Position numbers and translations under genes: made by a program. A stretch of DNA of 64,000 nucleotides from Oscillospiraceae bacterium. GTDB lineage: Bacteria > Bacillota_A > Clostridia > Oscillospirales > Oscillospiraceae. Position 1 is the first letter of the stretch, and every line of letters starts with the position of its first letter. Positions 24,951 to 33,072 of the stretch are shown here, piece by piece. The notes beneath the pieces were generated by a model. It did no database searches and was not told the origin of the DNA. It worked only from the letters and a program-made list of their open reading frames with translations. Location: assembly GCA_015068055.1 (NCBI GenBank), contig SVLG01000003.1, positions 1-64,000 on the forward strand, read 5' to 3'.

Positions 24951-25373
24951 TCAATCCTTTCCCGTTCGTATTCGGACGGTGAGAACCGTACCGATGCCAA
25001 TCTCTGTTTCAAGGAGAAAGAAATCGGAAAACTTTTTGATGTTGGGCAGACCCATGCCGGCACCGAAGCCCATGGAGCGGGCAGTACGGCTGGCGGTGGA
25101 CCAACCGGGCTGCATGGCCCGCTCGATGTTGGGAATGCCGGGGCCGCGATCGGCGAAGACCAGCTCAATCTCGCTGGGGGAGATGTTGGCGGTGATGGTG
25201 CCGCCGTTGGCGTGGATAACCATGTTGATCTCCGCCTCGTAGGAGGCAACGGCTGCGCGCCGCACCACGTCCTGCGGAAAACCAAGATCCTTGAGCATTT
25301 TTTTCAGGCGGCTGGAAGCGTCCCCGGCCCGGGCAAAGCTGCCATCCACCACAAACTGACGGGTCAGGCTCAT
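24951..25373 (-). CDS. RsbW-like HATPase protein
   Basis: 140 residues of the GHKL ATPase fold: EINMVIHANGG (N-box), FADRGPGIPNIERAM (G1) and GFGAGMGLPNIKKFSD (G2). It resembles anti-sigma/serine-kinase proteins. It overlaps the DRTGG gene by ATGA and the next gene closely, indicating one regulatory module with the hydrogenase-like protein. Confidence 0.85.
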   Translation of the reverse strand: MSLTRQFVVDGSFARAGDASSRLKKMLKDLGFPQDVVRRAAVASYEAEINMVIHANGGTITANISPSEIELVFADRGPGIPNIERAMQPGWSTASRTARSMGFGAGMGLPNIKKFSDFFLLETEIGIGTVLTVRIRTGKD

Positions 25374-25714
25374 TGAGCGGCTTCCATGCCTCCCTGAGAG
25401 AGCAGACTGCAGACCCTGAACATATCGCAATCCGTGGCAAGGACACAGACGCTGCTGTTTTCAGCCAGCGTAACGATGCCGGCAGGGGGGGTCTTTCCCC
25501 GGACAAATACCACGCAGGCGCTGTCCTGCATGACGGCAGTACGGATGACCTGTGGATTGAGCAGACCGGTGACAAGAACATCCGGAGGGGTACCCAACGC
25601 GAGTACGTCGGAGAGCATGTCTCCGGCAAACACCGTAGATACCTCTCGGGACAGATTGTCCGCCGAGCAGTACACTTCCGCCTTCAGTGCTTGTACGATT
25701 TCATTAATCTTCAT
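25370..25714 (-). CDS. DRTGG-domain protein
   Basis: 114 residues forming a lone DRTGG domain (MKINEIVQALKAEVYC..., VLVTGLLNPQVIRTAVMQD, CVLATDCDMFRVCSLL). These domains often accompany CBS or hydrogenase-associated proteins and may sense a nucleotide; the function is unproven. First gene of the DRTGG-HATPase-hydrogenase-like-PHP operon. ATG follows GGGAGGAA. Confidence 0.82.
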   Translation of the reverse strand: MKINEIVQALKAEVYCSADNLSREVSTVFAGDMLSDVLALGTPPDVLVTGLLNPQVIRTAVMQDSACVVFVRGKTPPAGIVTLAENSSVCVLATDCDMFRVCSLLSQGGMEAAQ

Positions 25715-25749
25715 GCTAAATACGTTCCTCCCGGATGAAATCTTCCACC

Positions 25750-25777
25750 ATTATACCATATTCCCCCCGCTTCGCAA
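25750..25777 (-). promoter_or_regulatory. Promoter of the DRTGG operon
   Basis: TTGCGA (25772-25777), 16 bases, TATAAT (25750-25755), minus strand. Confidence 0.65.
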
Positions 25778-25792
25778 GTGGCTATTTCCCGC

Positions 25793-25821
25793 TTGTCACA
25801 GCACCAAAGTTTCTGTATAAT
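25793..25821 (+). promoter_or_regulatory. Promoter of the YegP-like gene
   Basis: TTGTCA (25793-25798), 17 bases, TATAAT (25816-25821). Confidence 0.75.
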
Positions 25822-25853
25822 AAGGCCATACTTTTTTAAAGGAGGCGTCATGC

Positions 25854-26180
25854 ATGGAAAAGTACGATGAGGAGATCTTTGAGGCTGTTGCCGACATAGT
25901 GGCTTCTGCTCTGGAGGAGAATGAGGTGGACATCAATGCCGAGGGCGGCAAACAGGTGGCGGAGTTCTTCCTGGCCATCTATGACGCGCTGGAGGCCAAG
26001 GGCGCGCCCAAGGGCCGTTATGAAGTCTATCAGGACAAAAACGAAGAATACCGCTTTCGTCTCAAGGCCGGCAACAATGAGGTGATTGCTGTTTCCGAGG
26101 GCTATAAGTCCAGGGCGGCCTGCCTCAAGGGCATCGAGAGTGTCAAGCGCAACGCTGCGGCTGAGGTCGTGGAAGAATAA
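25854..26180 (+). CDS. YegP-like (DUF1508) small protein
   Basis: 108 residues. The C-terminal half (YEVYQDKNEEYRFRLKAGNNEVIAVSEGYKS) is a DUF1508/YegP unit, a short beta-sheet fold of unknown function. The N-terminal 50 residues are acidic and helical. The cytoplasm is its likely location. ATG at 25854 follows AAAGGAGG. Single-gene unit. Confidence 0.8.
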   Translation: MEKYDEEIFEAVADIVASALEENEVDINAEGGKQVAEFFLAIYDALEAKGAPKGRYEVYQDKNEEYRFRLKAGNNEVIAVSEGYKSRAACLKGIESVKRNAAAEVVEE

Positions 26181-26187
26181 GAAGATG

Positions 26188-26222
26188 AAAAACCGCCGTC
26201 CCAACGGGGACGGCGGTTTTTT
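26188..26222. terminator. Bidirectional terminator
   Basis: AAAACCGCCGTCCC / GGGACGGCGGTTTT stem between convergent genes. Confidence 0.85.
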
Positions 26223-26228
26223 ATGTGC

Positions 26229-27623
26229 TTACTGCTTGCTCTTGATGTACTCGTCGATGGACTGAGCGGCGGTCTTGCCGGCGCCCATGGCCAGAATGAC
26301 GGTGGCAGCACCGGTGACAGCGTCACCGCCGGCGAAGACACCTTCGCGGGTGGTGGCACCCTTCTCGTCGGCCACGAGGCAGCCCTTCTTGTTGGCTTCC
26401 AGACCCTCGGTGGTCATGCGGAGCAGGGGGTTGGGGGTGGTGCCGATGGCGTCGATCATGGCATCGACTTCCAGCACAAAGTTGGAGCCTTCCACGGGGA
26501 CGGGACGGCGGCGGCCCTTCTCGTCGGGCTCACCCAGTTCCATGCGGAGGCACTCAATGCCGGTAACGCGGTTCTTCTCGTCACCCACGACCTTGACGGG
26601 GTTGGTGAGAAGCTGGAAGATGACCTCTTCCTCCTGGGCATGGTGGACTTCTTCCTTACGGGCAGGCAGCTCATCCATGCTGCGGCGGTAGACGATGTAG
26701 ACTTCCTCGGCACCCAGACGCTTGGCGCAGCGGGCGGCGTCCATGGCCACGTTGCCGCCGCCGACCACGGCGACGCGCTTATGACGCTTGATGGGGGTGT
26801 CGTAGTCGTCGCGATAGGCCTTCATGAGGTTGATACGGGTCAGGTACTCGTTGGCGGAGTAGACGCCCAGCATATTCTCGCCGGGGATGCCCAGGAACTG
26901 TGGCAGACCGGCGCCGGAGCCGATGAACACGGCCTCAAAACCTTCTTCGAAGAGCTCGTCGATGGAGATGGCACGGCCGATAACGGCGTCGGTGACCACC
27001 TTCACGCCCATCTTCTCAAGGTTGGCGACCTCGCGGGCCACGATGTCCTTGGGCAGACGGAACTCGGGGATGCCGTAGACGAGAACGCCGCCGGCCTTGT
27101 GGAAGAGTTCAAAAACGGTGACGTCGTAACCCATGCGGGCCAGATCGCCGGCGCAGGTAAGACCGGCAGGACCGGAGCCGACCACGGCCACGCGATGACC
27201 GTTGGTCTGGGGCTTTTCAACCTCGGCGGAGGGCTCGGCGTGGGCAGCGTGCCAGTCAGCCACAAAGCGCTCCAGACGGCCAATGCCGACGCTCTCCCCC
27301 TTGATACCGCGAACACACTTGCCCTCGCACTGGTTCTCCTGGGGGCAGACGCGGCCGCAGACGGCGGGCAGACTGTTGGTAGAGGTGATGATCTCGTAGG
27401 CCTCGGCAAACTCACCCTCGGCCACCTTGGCGATGAACTCGGGGATGCGGACGTTTACGGGGCAGCCGCTGACACAGGGGCTGTTCTTGCAGTTGAGGCA
27501 GCGCTGGGCTTCAGCCTTGGCGGTTTCTTCGTCGTAACCAAGAGCCACTTCGTCAAAGTTCTTGTTACGAACCAGAGGCTCCTGCTCGGGCATGGGGTGC
27601 TTGCACTTGCTCATATCAGCCAT
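26229..27623 (-). CDS. nfnB: NfnB / NADPH-dependent glutamate synthase-like subunit
   Basis: 464 residues of the GltA/NfnB family. N-terminal cysteine groups CLNCKNSPCVSGCP and CGRVCPQENQCEGKC bind [4Fe-4S] clusters; two dinucleotide folds follow (VAVVGSGPAGLTCAGDLAR, VAVVGGGNVAMDAARCAKRL). Paired with the reductase subunit encoded just upstream, it forms NfnAB, which bifurcates electrons between NADH, ferredoxin and NADPH. ATG at 27623 follows GGGAGGTG and overlaps nfnA by eight bases. No other glutamate synthase gene is nearby, which favours the Nfn reading. Confidence 0.9.
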   Translation of the reverse strand: MADMSKCKHPMPEQEPLVRNKNFDEVALGYDEETAKAEAQRCLNCKNSPCVSGCPVNVRIPEFIAKVAEGEFAEAYEIITSTNSLPAVCGRVCPQENQCEGKCVRGIKGESVGIGRLERFVADWHAAHAEPSAEVEKPQTNGHRVAVVGSGPAGLTCAGDLARMGYDVTVFELFHKAGGVLVYGIPEFRLPKDIVAREVANLEKMGVKVVTDAVIGRAISIDELFEEGFEAVFIGSGAGLPQFLGIPGENMLGVYSANEYLTRINLMKAYRDDYDTPIKRHKRVAVVGGGNVAMDAARCAKRLGAEEVYIVYRRSMDELPARKEEVHHAQEEEVIFQLLTNPVKVVGDEKNRVTGIECLRMELGEPDEKGRRRPVPVEGSNFVLEVDAMIDAIGTTPNPLLRMTTEGLEANKKGCLVADEKGATTREGVFAGGDAVTGAATVILAMGAGKTAAQSIDEYIKSKQ

Positions 27624-28470
27624 GACGGACACCTCCCGTAAGACGGCAAACGTGATTTTCTCTTCTTTCCTTCTCTTCTTCGGCGTAGAAAGCGCCGCGG
27701 GCGATGATCTCGTCCCAATCCACCTGATGGCCGTCGAATTCGGGGCCGTCCACGCAGGCGAACTTGGTCTCGCCGGCCACAGTGACGCGGCAGCCGCCGC
27801 ACATGCCGGAGCCATCGATCATCACGGGAGCCAGAGAGCAGATGGTTTCAATGTTGTAGGGCTTGGTGGTCAGGCTGGTGAACTTCATCATCATCAGGGG
27901 GCCAACGATGAAGACACGGTCATAATTGCGGCCGGCCTTGATGAGCTGCTCCAGCTTGGCGTTGCCGAAGCACTTCTCACCGTAGGTGCCGTCATCGGTG
28001 CAGATGTAGAGGTTGGTGGTGTGGGCGCGCATCTCATCCTCCAGGATGACGATGTCCTTGCTGCGGAAGCCGGCGATCATGTCGACTTCGACACCGCGTT
28101 CCCACATGCCCTTGGCCACGGGATAGGCGATGGCGCAGCCCACGCCGCCGCCGACCACGGCGACGCGCTTCAGGCTGGCCATTTCGGTGGGCTTGCCCAG
28201 GGGGCCGACCACATCGGCCAGAGCATCGCCCTCTTCCATGAGAGCCAGCATCTTGGTGGTCTGACCGATGGGCTGCATCATGATGGTAACGGTGCCGGCC
28301 TCACGGTCGTAATCAGCGATGGTCAGAGGGATACGCTCGCCCTTCTCGTCCAGACGCAGAATCACGAACTGGCCGGGGAGGCATTTGCGGGAAACCAGAG
28401 GAGCCTTGATCACATACTCCAGAACTGTGCCGGACGTGTTCAGCGTCCGCTTGCGAACAATTGGAAACAT
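27616..28470 (-). CDS. nfnA: NfnA / ferredoxin-NADP reductase subunit
   Basis: 284 residues: FAD domain (GQFVILRLDEKGERIPLTI), NAD-binding domain (VAVVGGGVGCAIAYPVAK) and a C-terminal [2Fe-2S] cluster (DGSGMCGGCRVTV plus a later Cys in KFACVDGPEFD). This matches NfnA and the related PyrK-like reductases. ATG at 28470 follows GAAAGGAAAG; the longer reading has no such site. First gene of the nfnAB operon, with a leader of about 90 nt. Confidence 0.9.
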   Translation of the reverse strand: MFPIVRKRTLNTSGTVLEYVIKAPLVSRKCLPGQFVILRLDEKGERIPLTIADYDREAGTVTIMMQPIGQTTKMLALMEEGDALADVVGPLGKPTEMASLKRVAVVGGGVGCAIAYPVAKGMWERGVEVDMIAGFRSKDIVILEDEMRAHTTNLYICTDDGTYGEKCFGNAKLEQLIKAGRNYDRVFIVGPLMMMKFTSLTTKPYNIETICSLAPVMIDGSGMCGGCRVTVAGETKFACVDGPEFDGHQVDWDEIIARGAFYAEEEKERRENHVCRLTGGVRHG

Positions 28471-28570
28471 GAGACAACTTTCCTTTCTCTTACTCATCTG
28501 CACGGTGAGTTTTTTGAACAAAATTTTTACATACTGTTTGCTATTGGCAAAAAGTATTGTTTACTGCATA

Positions 28571-28599
28571 ATTATAAACAGCTTAATCCGTGATGTCAA
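28571..28599 (-). promoter_or_regulatory. Promoter of nfnAB
   Basis: TTGACA (28594-28599), 17 bases, TATAAT (28571-28576): perfect consensus on the minus strand. The AT-rich leader holds a TTTGC / GCAAA inverted repeat near 28536-28550. Confidence 0.85.
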
Positions 28600-28665
28600 G
28601 GCAGGAAAGGCCTGTTATGCGAAATATTTATATAATTATCATACAAATTCTCGGAACTTGGGAAT

Positions 28666-29466
28666 TCAGGGCAGATAGTGCCCGGAAACAATGCTGTCGA
28701 TCACTACGGCATCGCAGATGCCGGAGGCAAGAGCGGTAAAGCAGCTCTTGATATCGTTGTATTCCCAGAGAGTAAGTGTATCAAAAATCTTGGTGTTGTC
28801 CTTCAATGCCTTCTCCGAAGTGCCGTCAGTAACGCCCACATTGTGGTTTTTCAGATCGCGGATCTTGTTGAGGCCGCTGCCCTTACGTACCACCAGCAAA
28901 TGAGAATTCTCCATCCAGCCGGGGGAGAGGGAGTAATCGGCGCTTGAACTGTAAGAGGCGGGGAGCCAGGCGCAGTCCACATTGCCGCTGGCCAGCTCCA
29001 CGGCCACGTTATTGGAGCTGATTTCCATATAGACGATCTCCCAGCCGGTCTTTTCCGCCAGAGACTTTACCATATCAGGAATCAGACCCACAAAATTGCC
29101 GCTGTTTTCATCCCGGTAGCAAAGGGGGGCAGCGCCGTCGGTGACACCGACCAGAAGGCGTTTGTCTGCAGGGATCTCCATGCCCAGTTCCGCCAGCGCG
29201 CCGTCGTTTCCCTCAAGGCAGGAATAGTCAGCCCCCAGATACTGCATGGATAGCCGGGAAAGAAGTCCTTCGGCAGCCATCTCTTCCAGTGCGGCAGAGA
29301 CAATGTCACAGGTGACATCCCCGCTGCGGAAGGCAATGGCAAATTCCTCGCTGTCCAGTCGGGCAATGACCTCGTAGCCCGTCACACGGGAGCCGCCGCA
29401 GCCCGCAAGGCCGAAAAGCAGGATAAAAACAAGAAGCGCGCTGATAGCGCGGGAAAGTTTACTCAT
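28666..29466 (-). CDS. Family 3 substrate-binding lipoprotein with permuted domain order
   Basis: 266 residues; lipoprotein signal with LAGC (Cys23). Residues 36-79 (SEEFAIAFRSGD...AALEEMAAEGLLSRLSMQYLG) resemble the C-terminal tail of SBP_bac_3 proteins. Residues 101-266 hold the usual start and middle (RLLVGVTDGAAPLCYRDENS, DLKNHNVGVTDGTSEKAL) and stop at CDAVVIDSIVSGHYL, exactly where the tail would normally follow. This is the pattern of a circular permutation. It follows the amino-acid ABC genes on the same strand, after a terminator-like hairpin, and may be a second receptor for the same permease. Confidence 0.85.
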   Translation of the reverse strand: MSKLSRAISALLVFILLFGLAGCGGSRVTGYEVIARLDSEEFAIAFRSGDVTCDIVSAALEEMAAEGLLSRLSMQYLGADYSCLEGNDGALAELGMEIPADKRLLVGVTDGAAPLCYRDENSGNFVGLIPDMVKSLAEKTGWEIVYMEISSNNVAVELASGNVDCAWLPASYSSSADYSLSPGWMENSHLLVVRKGSGLNKIRDLKNHNVGVTDGTSEKALKDNTKIFDTLTLWEYNDIKSCFTALASGICDAVVIDSIVSGHYLP

Positions 29467-29483
29467 GAAAAGTCTCCTGAAAC

Positions 29484-29524
29484 AAAAATAGTATCTGCCG
29501 GGAAAGCCCTAACAGATACTATTT
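29484..29524 (-). terminator. Terminator after ABC ATPase gene
   Basis: AAAATAGTATCTG / CAGATACTATTTT 13-bp stem with a 14-base loop and T-run on the minus strand. Confidence 0.75.
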
Positions 29525-29551
29525 TATTGCAAACGTATGAATAAATCAAGG

Positions 29552-30334
29552 TCAGTTTCGAATACGGTTCAAAAAAGCGCGGGTGCGTTCCTGCTGGGGA
29601 TTGACCAGTACCTCGTTGGGACCGCCCTGCTCCACGATGACGCCGCCGTCCATGAAGATCACCTGATCGGAGACCTGACGGGCAAACTCCATCTCATGGG
29701 TAACGATGACCATGGTCATGCGCTCGTCGGAAAGCTGGCGGATGACTTTGAGGATCTCACCGGTAAGCTCCGGGTCAAGAGCGGAGGTGGGCTCGTCGAA
29801 GCAGAGAATGCTGGGGTGCAGTGCCAGCGCCCGGGCGATAGCCACCCGCTGCTGCTGACCGCCGGAGAGTTGGTGGGGATAGTGCCCGGCCCGGTCCCAG
29901 AGCCCGACCTTCTTCAGCAGTTCTTCGGCCTCGGCATGAAGCTGGTCCAGAATGGCCTTTTTATTCTGCTTGTAGTCGGGGCGTTCCTGAGCCAGCAACT
30001 CACCGGCGAGAGTGATGTTCTTGAGAGCCGTGTACTGAGGGAACAGGTTAAAGGACTGGAATACCAGACCGAAGTGCAGCCGCTTCCTGCGCCGCTCACT
30101 CTCCCGCTGGGTGGCGGGGTCAGCAGCATCAAAAAGCGTTTCACCGTTTACGAGGATGCGCCCCTTGTCCGGGGTTTCCAGAAAGTTCAGACAGCGCAGC
30201 AGCGTGGTCTTGCCGCTGCCGGAGGGGCCGATGATGGACAGGGCCTGACCCTTCTCCAGAGAGAAGCTGATGTCTTCCAGAACCGGGGTGCGGTCGAAGT
30301 GCTTTTCTATGTTGTGTACTTCCAGAATAGCCAT
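29552..30334 (-). CDS. Amino-acid ABC transporter ATP-binding protein
   Basis: 260 residues of the GlnQ/HisP type with Walker A GPSGSGKTT, Q-loop GLVFQSFNLFPQYTAL, signature LSGGQQQRVAIARAL, Walker B ILCFDEPTSALDPE and H-loop VTHEMEF. An insertion between Q-loop and signature (QERPDYKQNKKAILDQLHAE) is longer than usual. ATG at 30334 follows GAGGAGG; it lies 13 bases after the permease gene. Confidence 0.95.
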   Translation of the reverse strand: MAILEVHNIEKHFDRTPVLEDISFSLEKGQALSIIGPSGSGKTTLLRCLNFLETPDKGRILVNGETLFDAADPATQRESERRRKRLHFGLVFQSFNLFPQYTALKNITLAGELLAQERPDYKQNKKAILDQLHAEAEELLKKVGLWDRAGHYPHQLSGGQQQRVAIARALALHPSILCFDEPTSALDPELTGEILKVIRQLSDERMTMVIVTHEMEFARQVSDQVIFMDGGVIVEQGGPNEVLVNPQQERTRAFLNRIRN

Positions 30335-30347
30335 GTGCAGCCTCCTC

Positions 30348-31034
30348 TCAGCGGAAATAGTCCAGCTTGCGCTCAAGCCGACCCAGCAGCACCGTCAAGA
30401 TGCCGCTGAAAGCGAGATAGTAAACACCGGTAAAAAACAGGGGCCAGATGGCACCGGAGATGCCCTGCGAGCCTTTCTGGAAGGCCTGACCGGCCCAAAT
30501 GATTTCCTGCAGGGCAATAATACGGGCAAGAGAGGTATCTTTTACCAGCGTGATAATCTCATTGGACATGGGGGGGACAATACGCTTGACCATCTGCAGG
30601 AGCTTGACCTTGAAGAAGATCTGGCTCGGCTTCATGCCCAGCACCAGTGCCGCCTCCGTCTGGCCCACGGGGATGGACTGGATGCCGCCCCGGTAGATCT
30701 CGGAGAAATAGCAGGCGTAGTTGAAGACAAAGGCCACCACGCTGGCAAGGAAGCGGCCACCCTCACCACCGCCCCAGATGTTGTTGTCCAGCACCAGTCC
30801 GGGGAAATAGTAGATGATGAGCAGCTGCAGCATCAGCGGGGTGCCGCGGACGATCCAGACTACGGTACGGGTCAGCCAGCGCAGCGGTCCGAATCCGCTC
30901 ATGGAGCCGAAAGAGATGATAAGTCCCAGCGGGATGGAGCCAAGCAGGGTGAGGGCGAAAAGTTTGAGTGTGGTGACAAAGCCCACGTTCAGCGCGGGGA
31001 TGACGATGGGAGCCTGTTGAAGAATAGTTGACAT
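30348..31034 (-). CDS. Amino-acid ABC transporter permease
   Basis: 228 residues with the HisM/GlnP fold and EAA coupling motif (EAALVLGMKPSQIFFKVKLLQ). Features VWIVRGTPLMLQLLIIYY and MSNEIITLVKDTSLARII are diagnostic. Probably forms a homodimer with two ATPase subunits. ATG at 31034 follows AAGGCGG. Confidence 0.95.
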   Translation of the reverse strand: MSTILQQAPIVIPALNVGFVTTLKLFALTLLGSIPLGLIISFGSMSGFGPLRWLTRTVVWIVRGTPLMLQLLIIYYFPGLVLDNNIWGGGEGGRFLASVVAFVFNYACYFSEIYRGGIQSIPVGQTEAALVLGMKPSQIFFKVKLLQMVKRIVPPMSNEIITLVKDTSLARIIALQEIIWAGQAFQKGSQGISGAIWPLFFTGVYYLAFSGILTVLLGRLERKLDYFR

Positions 31035-31068
31035 AATATAACCGCCTTGTGCTGTATATAATCGGCCA

Positions 31069-31101
31069 AAAGCAGAGAGCGTATTTTGCGCTCTCTGCTT
31101 T
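31069..31101 (-). terminator. Attenuating hairpin between SBP and permease genes
   Basis: AAAGCAGAGAGCG / CGCTCTCTGCTTT 13-bp stem, 7-base loop. Such intra-operon hairpins keep the binding protein in excess over the permease. Confidence 0.7.
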
Positions 31102-31121
31102 GCATATTACCGGGGGAAAGT

Positions 31122-31979
31122 TTACTGGGCAATGAGGGCGGCCTGCACGCCGTAGGTCTCGGCGGCGGCGATCATGGAACCGTCCGCGTAGGCCTGAGCG
31201 AAGTACTCGTTCAGAGCAGCCACCAGATCGGAACCCTTGCGGAAGCCAACACCGTACTCCTCGCTGTTAAGACCAACGGTGTAGGTGAGGTCGGCGTAAC
31301 CGGTGCCTTCACCCACCATGGCGGCGGCCATCAGAGAGTCGATGACAGCGGCATCGGAGGTGCCGGCGGCCACTTCCATGAGAGCGTCAGCCTGGGTGAG
31401 AACGCCGGTGCATTCGTAGCCCAGAGCCAGAAGCTCAGCCTCACCGGCGCTGCCGGCTTCGGCGGCGAAGGCCAGTTCAGCAACACTTTCCACGGTCTGG
31501 TAATCGGCGGCCTTGTCAGCGGGGACGATAACCACCTGAGCGTTGTTGCAGTAAGCGTTGGAGCAGTCCATGGCGGCGGTGACTTCAGCGGTGAGGGTCA
31601 TGCCGTTCCAGACACAGTCGATGTTCTTGGCGTCCACTTCGAGGATCTTGCTGCCCCACTCGATTTCGACGAACTCAACCTCGACGCCCAGATACTCGGC
31701 AAAGCCCTTGGCCATGTCGGCGTCAAAGCCGATCCACTCGCCGGCCTCGTTCTTGTAGTCCATGGGGGCAAAGTCGGTGATGCCGACCACCAGGACGCCC
31801 TTTTCCTTGACGTATTCCATGTCGGTGGGTTCGGCTTCCTCGGCGGGAGCTTCCTCAGCGGCAGGAGCCTCGGCGGGCGCTTCCGGAGCGGGAGCGGGGG
31901 CGGGCTCTTCCTTGGCACCGCAGGCGGCGAAGGACAGAACCATCATCAGAGCCAGAAGCATGGCGATCATCTTTTTCAT
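31122..31979 (-). CDS. Amino-acid ABC transporter substrate-binding lipoprotein
   Basis: 285 residues with a lipobox (SFAAC, Cys20), a Pro/Ala/Glu linker (about 22-54) and a canonical SBP_bac_3 domain from VLVVGITDFAPMDYKNEAGE to the usual C-terminal tail (EEYGVGFRKGSDLVAALNEY). It delivers a polar or cationic amino acid to the permease encoded downstream. ATG at 31979 with GAGGTCA upstream. Its promoter is overlapped by palindromes. Confidence 0.93.
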   Translation of the reverse strand: MKKMIAMLLALMMVLSFAACGAKEEPAPAPAPEAPAEAPAAEEAPAEEAEPTDMEYVKEKGVLVVGITDFAPMDYKNEAGEWIGFDADMAKGFAEYLGVEVEFVEIEWGSKILEVDAKNIDCVWNGMTLTAEVTAAMDCSNAYCNNAQVVIVPADKAADYQTVESVAELAFAAEAGSAGEAELLALGYECTGVLTQADALMEVAAGTSDAAVIDSLMAAAMVGEGTGYADLTYTVGLNSEEYGVGFRKGSDLVAALNEYFAQAYADGSMIAAAETYGVQAALIAQ

Positions 31980-32015
31980 GAGAATTGACCTCGTTTCTTT
32001 TTTATTGATGTTAGC

Positions 32016-32044
32016 ATGATAGCACGTTAGCACGCTAAAGTAAA
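32016..32044 (-). promoter_or_regulatory. Promoter with overlapping palindromic operator, amino-acid ABC operon
   Basis: Minus-strand TTTACT (32039-32044), 17 bases, TATCAT (32016-32021). The spacer contains TTAGCGTGCTAA (32027-32038), a palindrome apart from its centre, and a further GCTATCATGCTAA run lies across the -10 box. The repeated TTAGC/GCTAA blocks suggest cooperative repressor binding. No regulator gene is adjacent. Confidence 0.6.
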
Positions 32045-32060
32045 TGGGCATAAACAACAA

Positions 32061-32086
32061 AAAGAGGCCGTATAAACGACCTCTTT
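32061..32086 (-). terminator. Terminator after mnmA
   Basis: AAAGAGGTCG / CGGCCTCTTT stem with G-U pairing and TTTTTG on the minus strand; the stop codon lies at the stem base. Confidence 0.7.
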
Positions 32087-33072
32087 CAGCTCTTTTCTAT
32101 AAAACCGCCGCCCAAAAGACGATCCCCGTCGTAAAAAGCCACGGCCTGACCGGGAGTGGGAGCCCGGACGGCTTCGGCGAAGTGCAGCGTTCCGTCGGCA
32201 TCGAGCCGCGCCGGGGGCGTATCGCTGCGGGAATGGCGGATGCGGGCGGTACAGTGCAGGGGAAAGACTACGTCCTCCAGCCACGAGAGCGAGCCGACGC
32301 GGATGCAGTCGGTATAGACCTCGTCCCCATCGGAGAGAACGACGGCGTTGTCCTCGGGGCGTATGGCCGAGACATAGATGCGTCTGCCCAGGGCGATGCC
32401 AAGCCGACGCCGCTGGCCAATGGTGAAGTGGTGAATACCCCGGTGTTGTCCCACGACTTTATCTTTATAAATGTAGGGCCCCGGGGGAGGCGTTTGCCCC
32501 CGACGCTCGATATAGGCGGCATAGTCCCCATCGGGGATGAAGCAGATCTCCATGCTGTCGGCGCTTTCGGCACTGGAGAGGCCCCACTGCGCGGCCATGG
32601 CCCGGACTTCTTTTTTCTCATAGGGGCCCAGCGGCAGCAACAGTTGCGCCGCCTGTTCCCGTTTCAGGCGGCAGAGCATATAGCTCTGGTCGTTGGGAGT
32701 CCGGCCCTTGTAAAGACGGCCGTCCTCACTGCGGGCATAGTGGCCGGTGGCGATGGCCTCTGCCCCCAGTTCATCGGCGGCGGTGAGAAGTGCCGCAAAC
32801 TTCACGGCCCGGTTGCAGAGAACGCAGGGGCTGGGGGTCTCACCCCGAAGGTAGCCGGCGGCAAAGGGGGCGCAGACGTGTTCTTCCAGCGCCTCCCGAA
32901 TATCCCGGGTGTAAAAGAGGATACCCAGCTCGGCAGCGGCCTTTTCGGCCCGCTCGGCCCCCGGGAAGCCGTTATCCAAATAGAGGCCGATGACTTCGTG
33001 CCCCTGTTCCAGAAGAAGACGGGCCGCTACCTGCGAGTCAACACCGCCGCTGAGACCGAGGAGAACCTTCAT
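32086..33072 (-). CDS. mnmA: tRNA-specific 2-thiouridylase MnmA
   Basis: 328 residues, slightly short for the family. P-loop SGGVDS (8-13), catalytic Cys86 in LCNRAVKF and Cys177 in [11 protein letters not shown] are present. It thiolates C2 of wobble uridine 34 in Glu, Gln and Lys tRNAs. It overlaps mnmG by ATGA, joining the two enzymes acting on the same base. Confidence 0.95.
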   Translation of the reverse strand: MKVLLGLSGGVDSQVAARLLLEQGHEVIGLYLDNGFPGAERAEKAAAELGILFYTRDIREALEEHVCAPFAAGYLRGETPSPCVLCNRAVKFAALLTAADELGAEAIATGHYARSEDGRLYKGRTPNDQSYMLCRLKREQAAQLLLPLGPYEKKEVRAMAAQWGLSSAESADSMEICFIPDGDYAAYIERRGQTPPPGPYIYKDKVVGQHRGIHHFTIGQRRRLGIALGRRIYVSAIRPEDNAVVLSDGDEVYTDCIRVGSLSWLEDVVFPLHCTARIRHSRSDTPPARLDADGTLHFAEAVRAPTPGQAVAFYDGDRLLGGGFIEKS

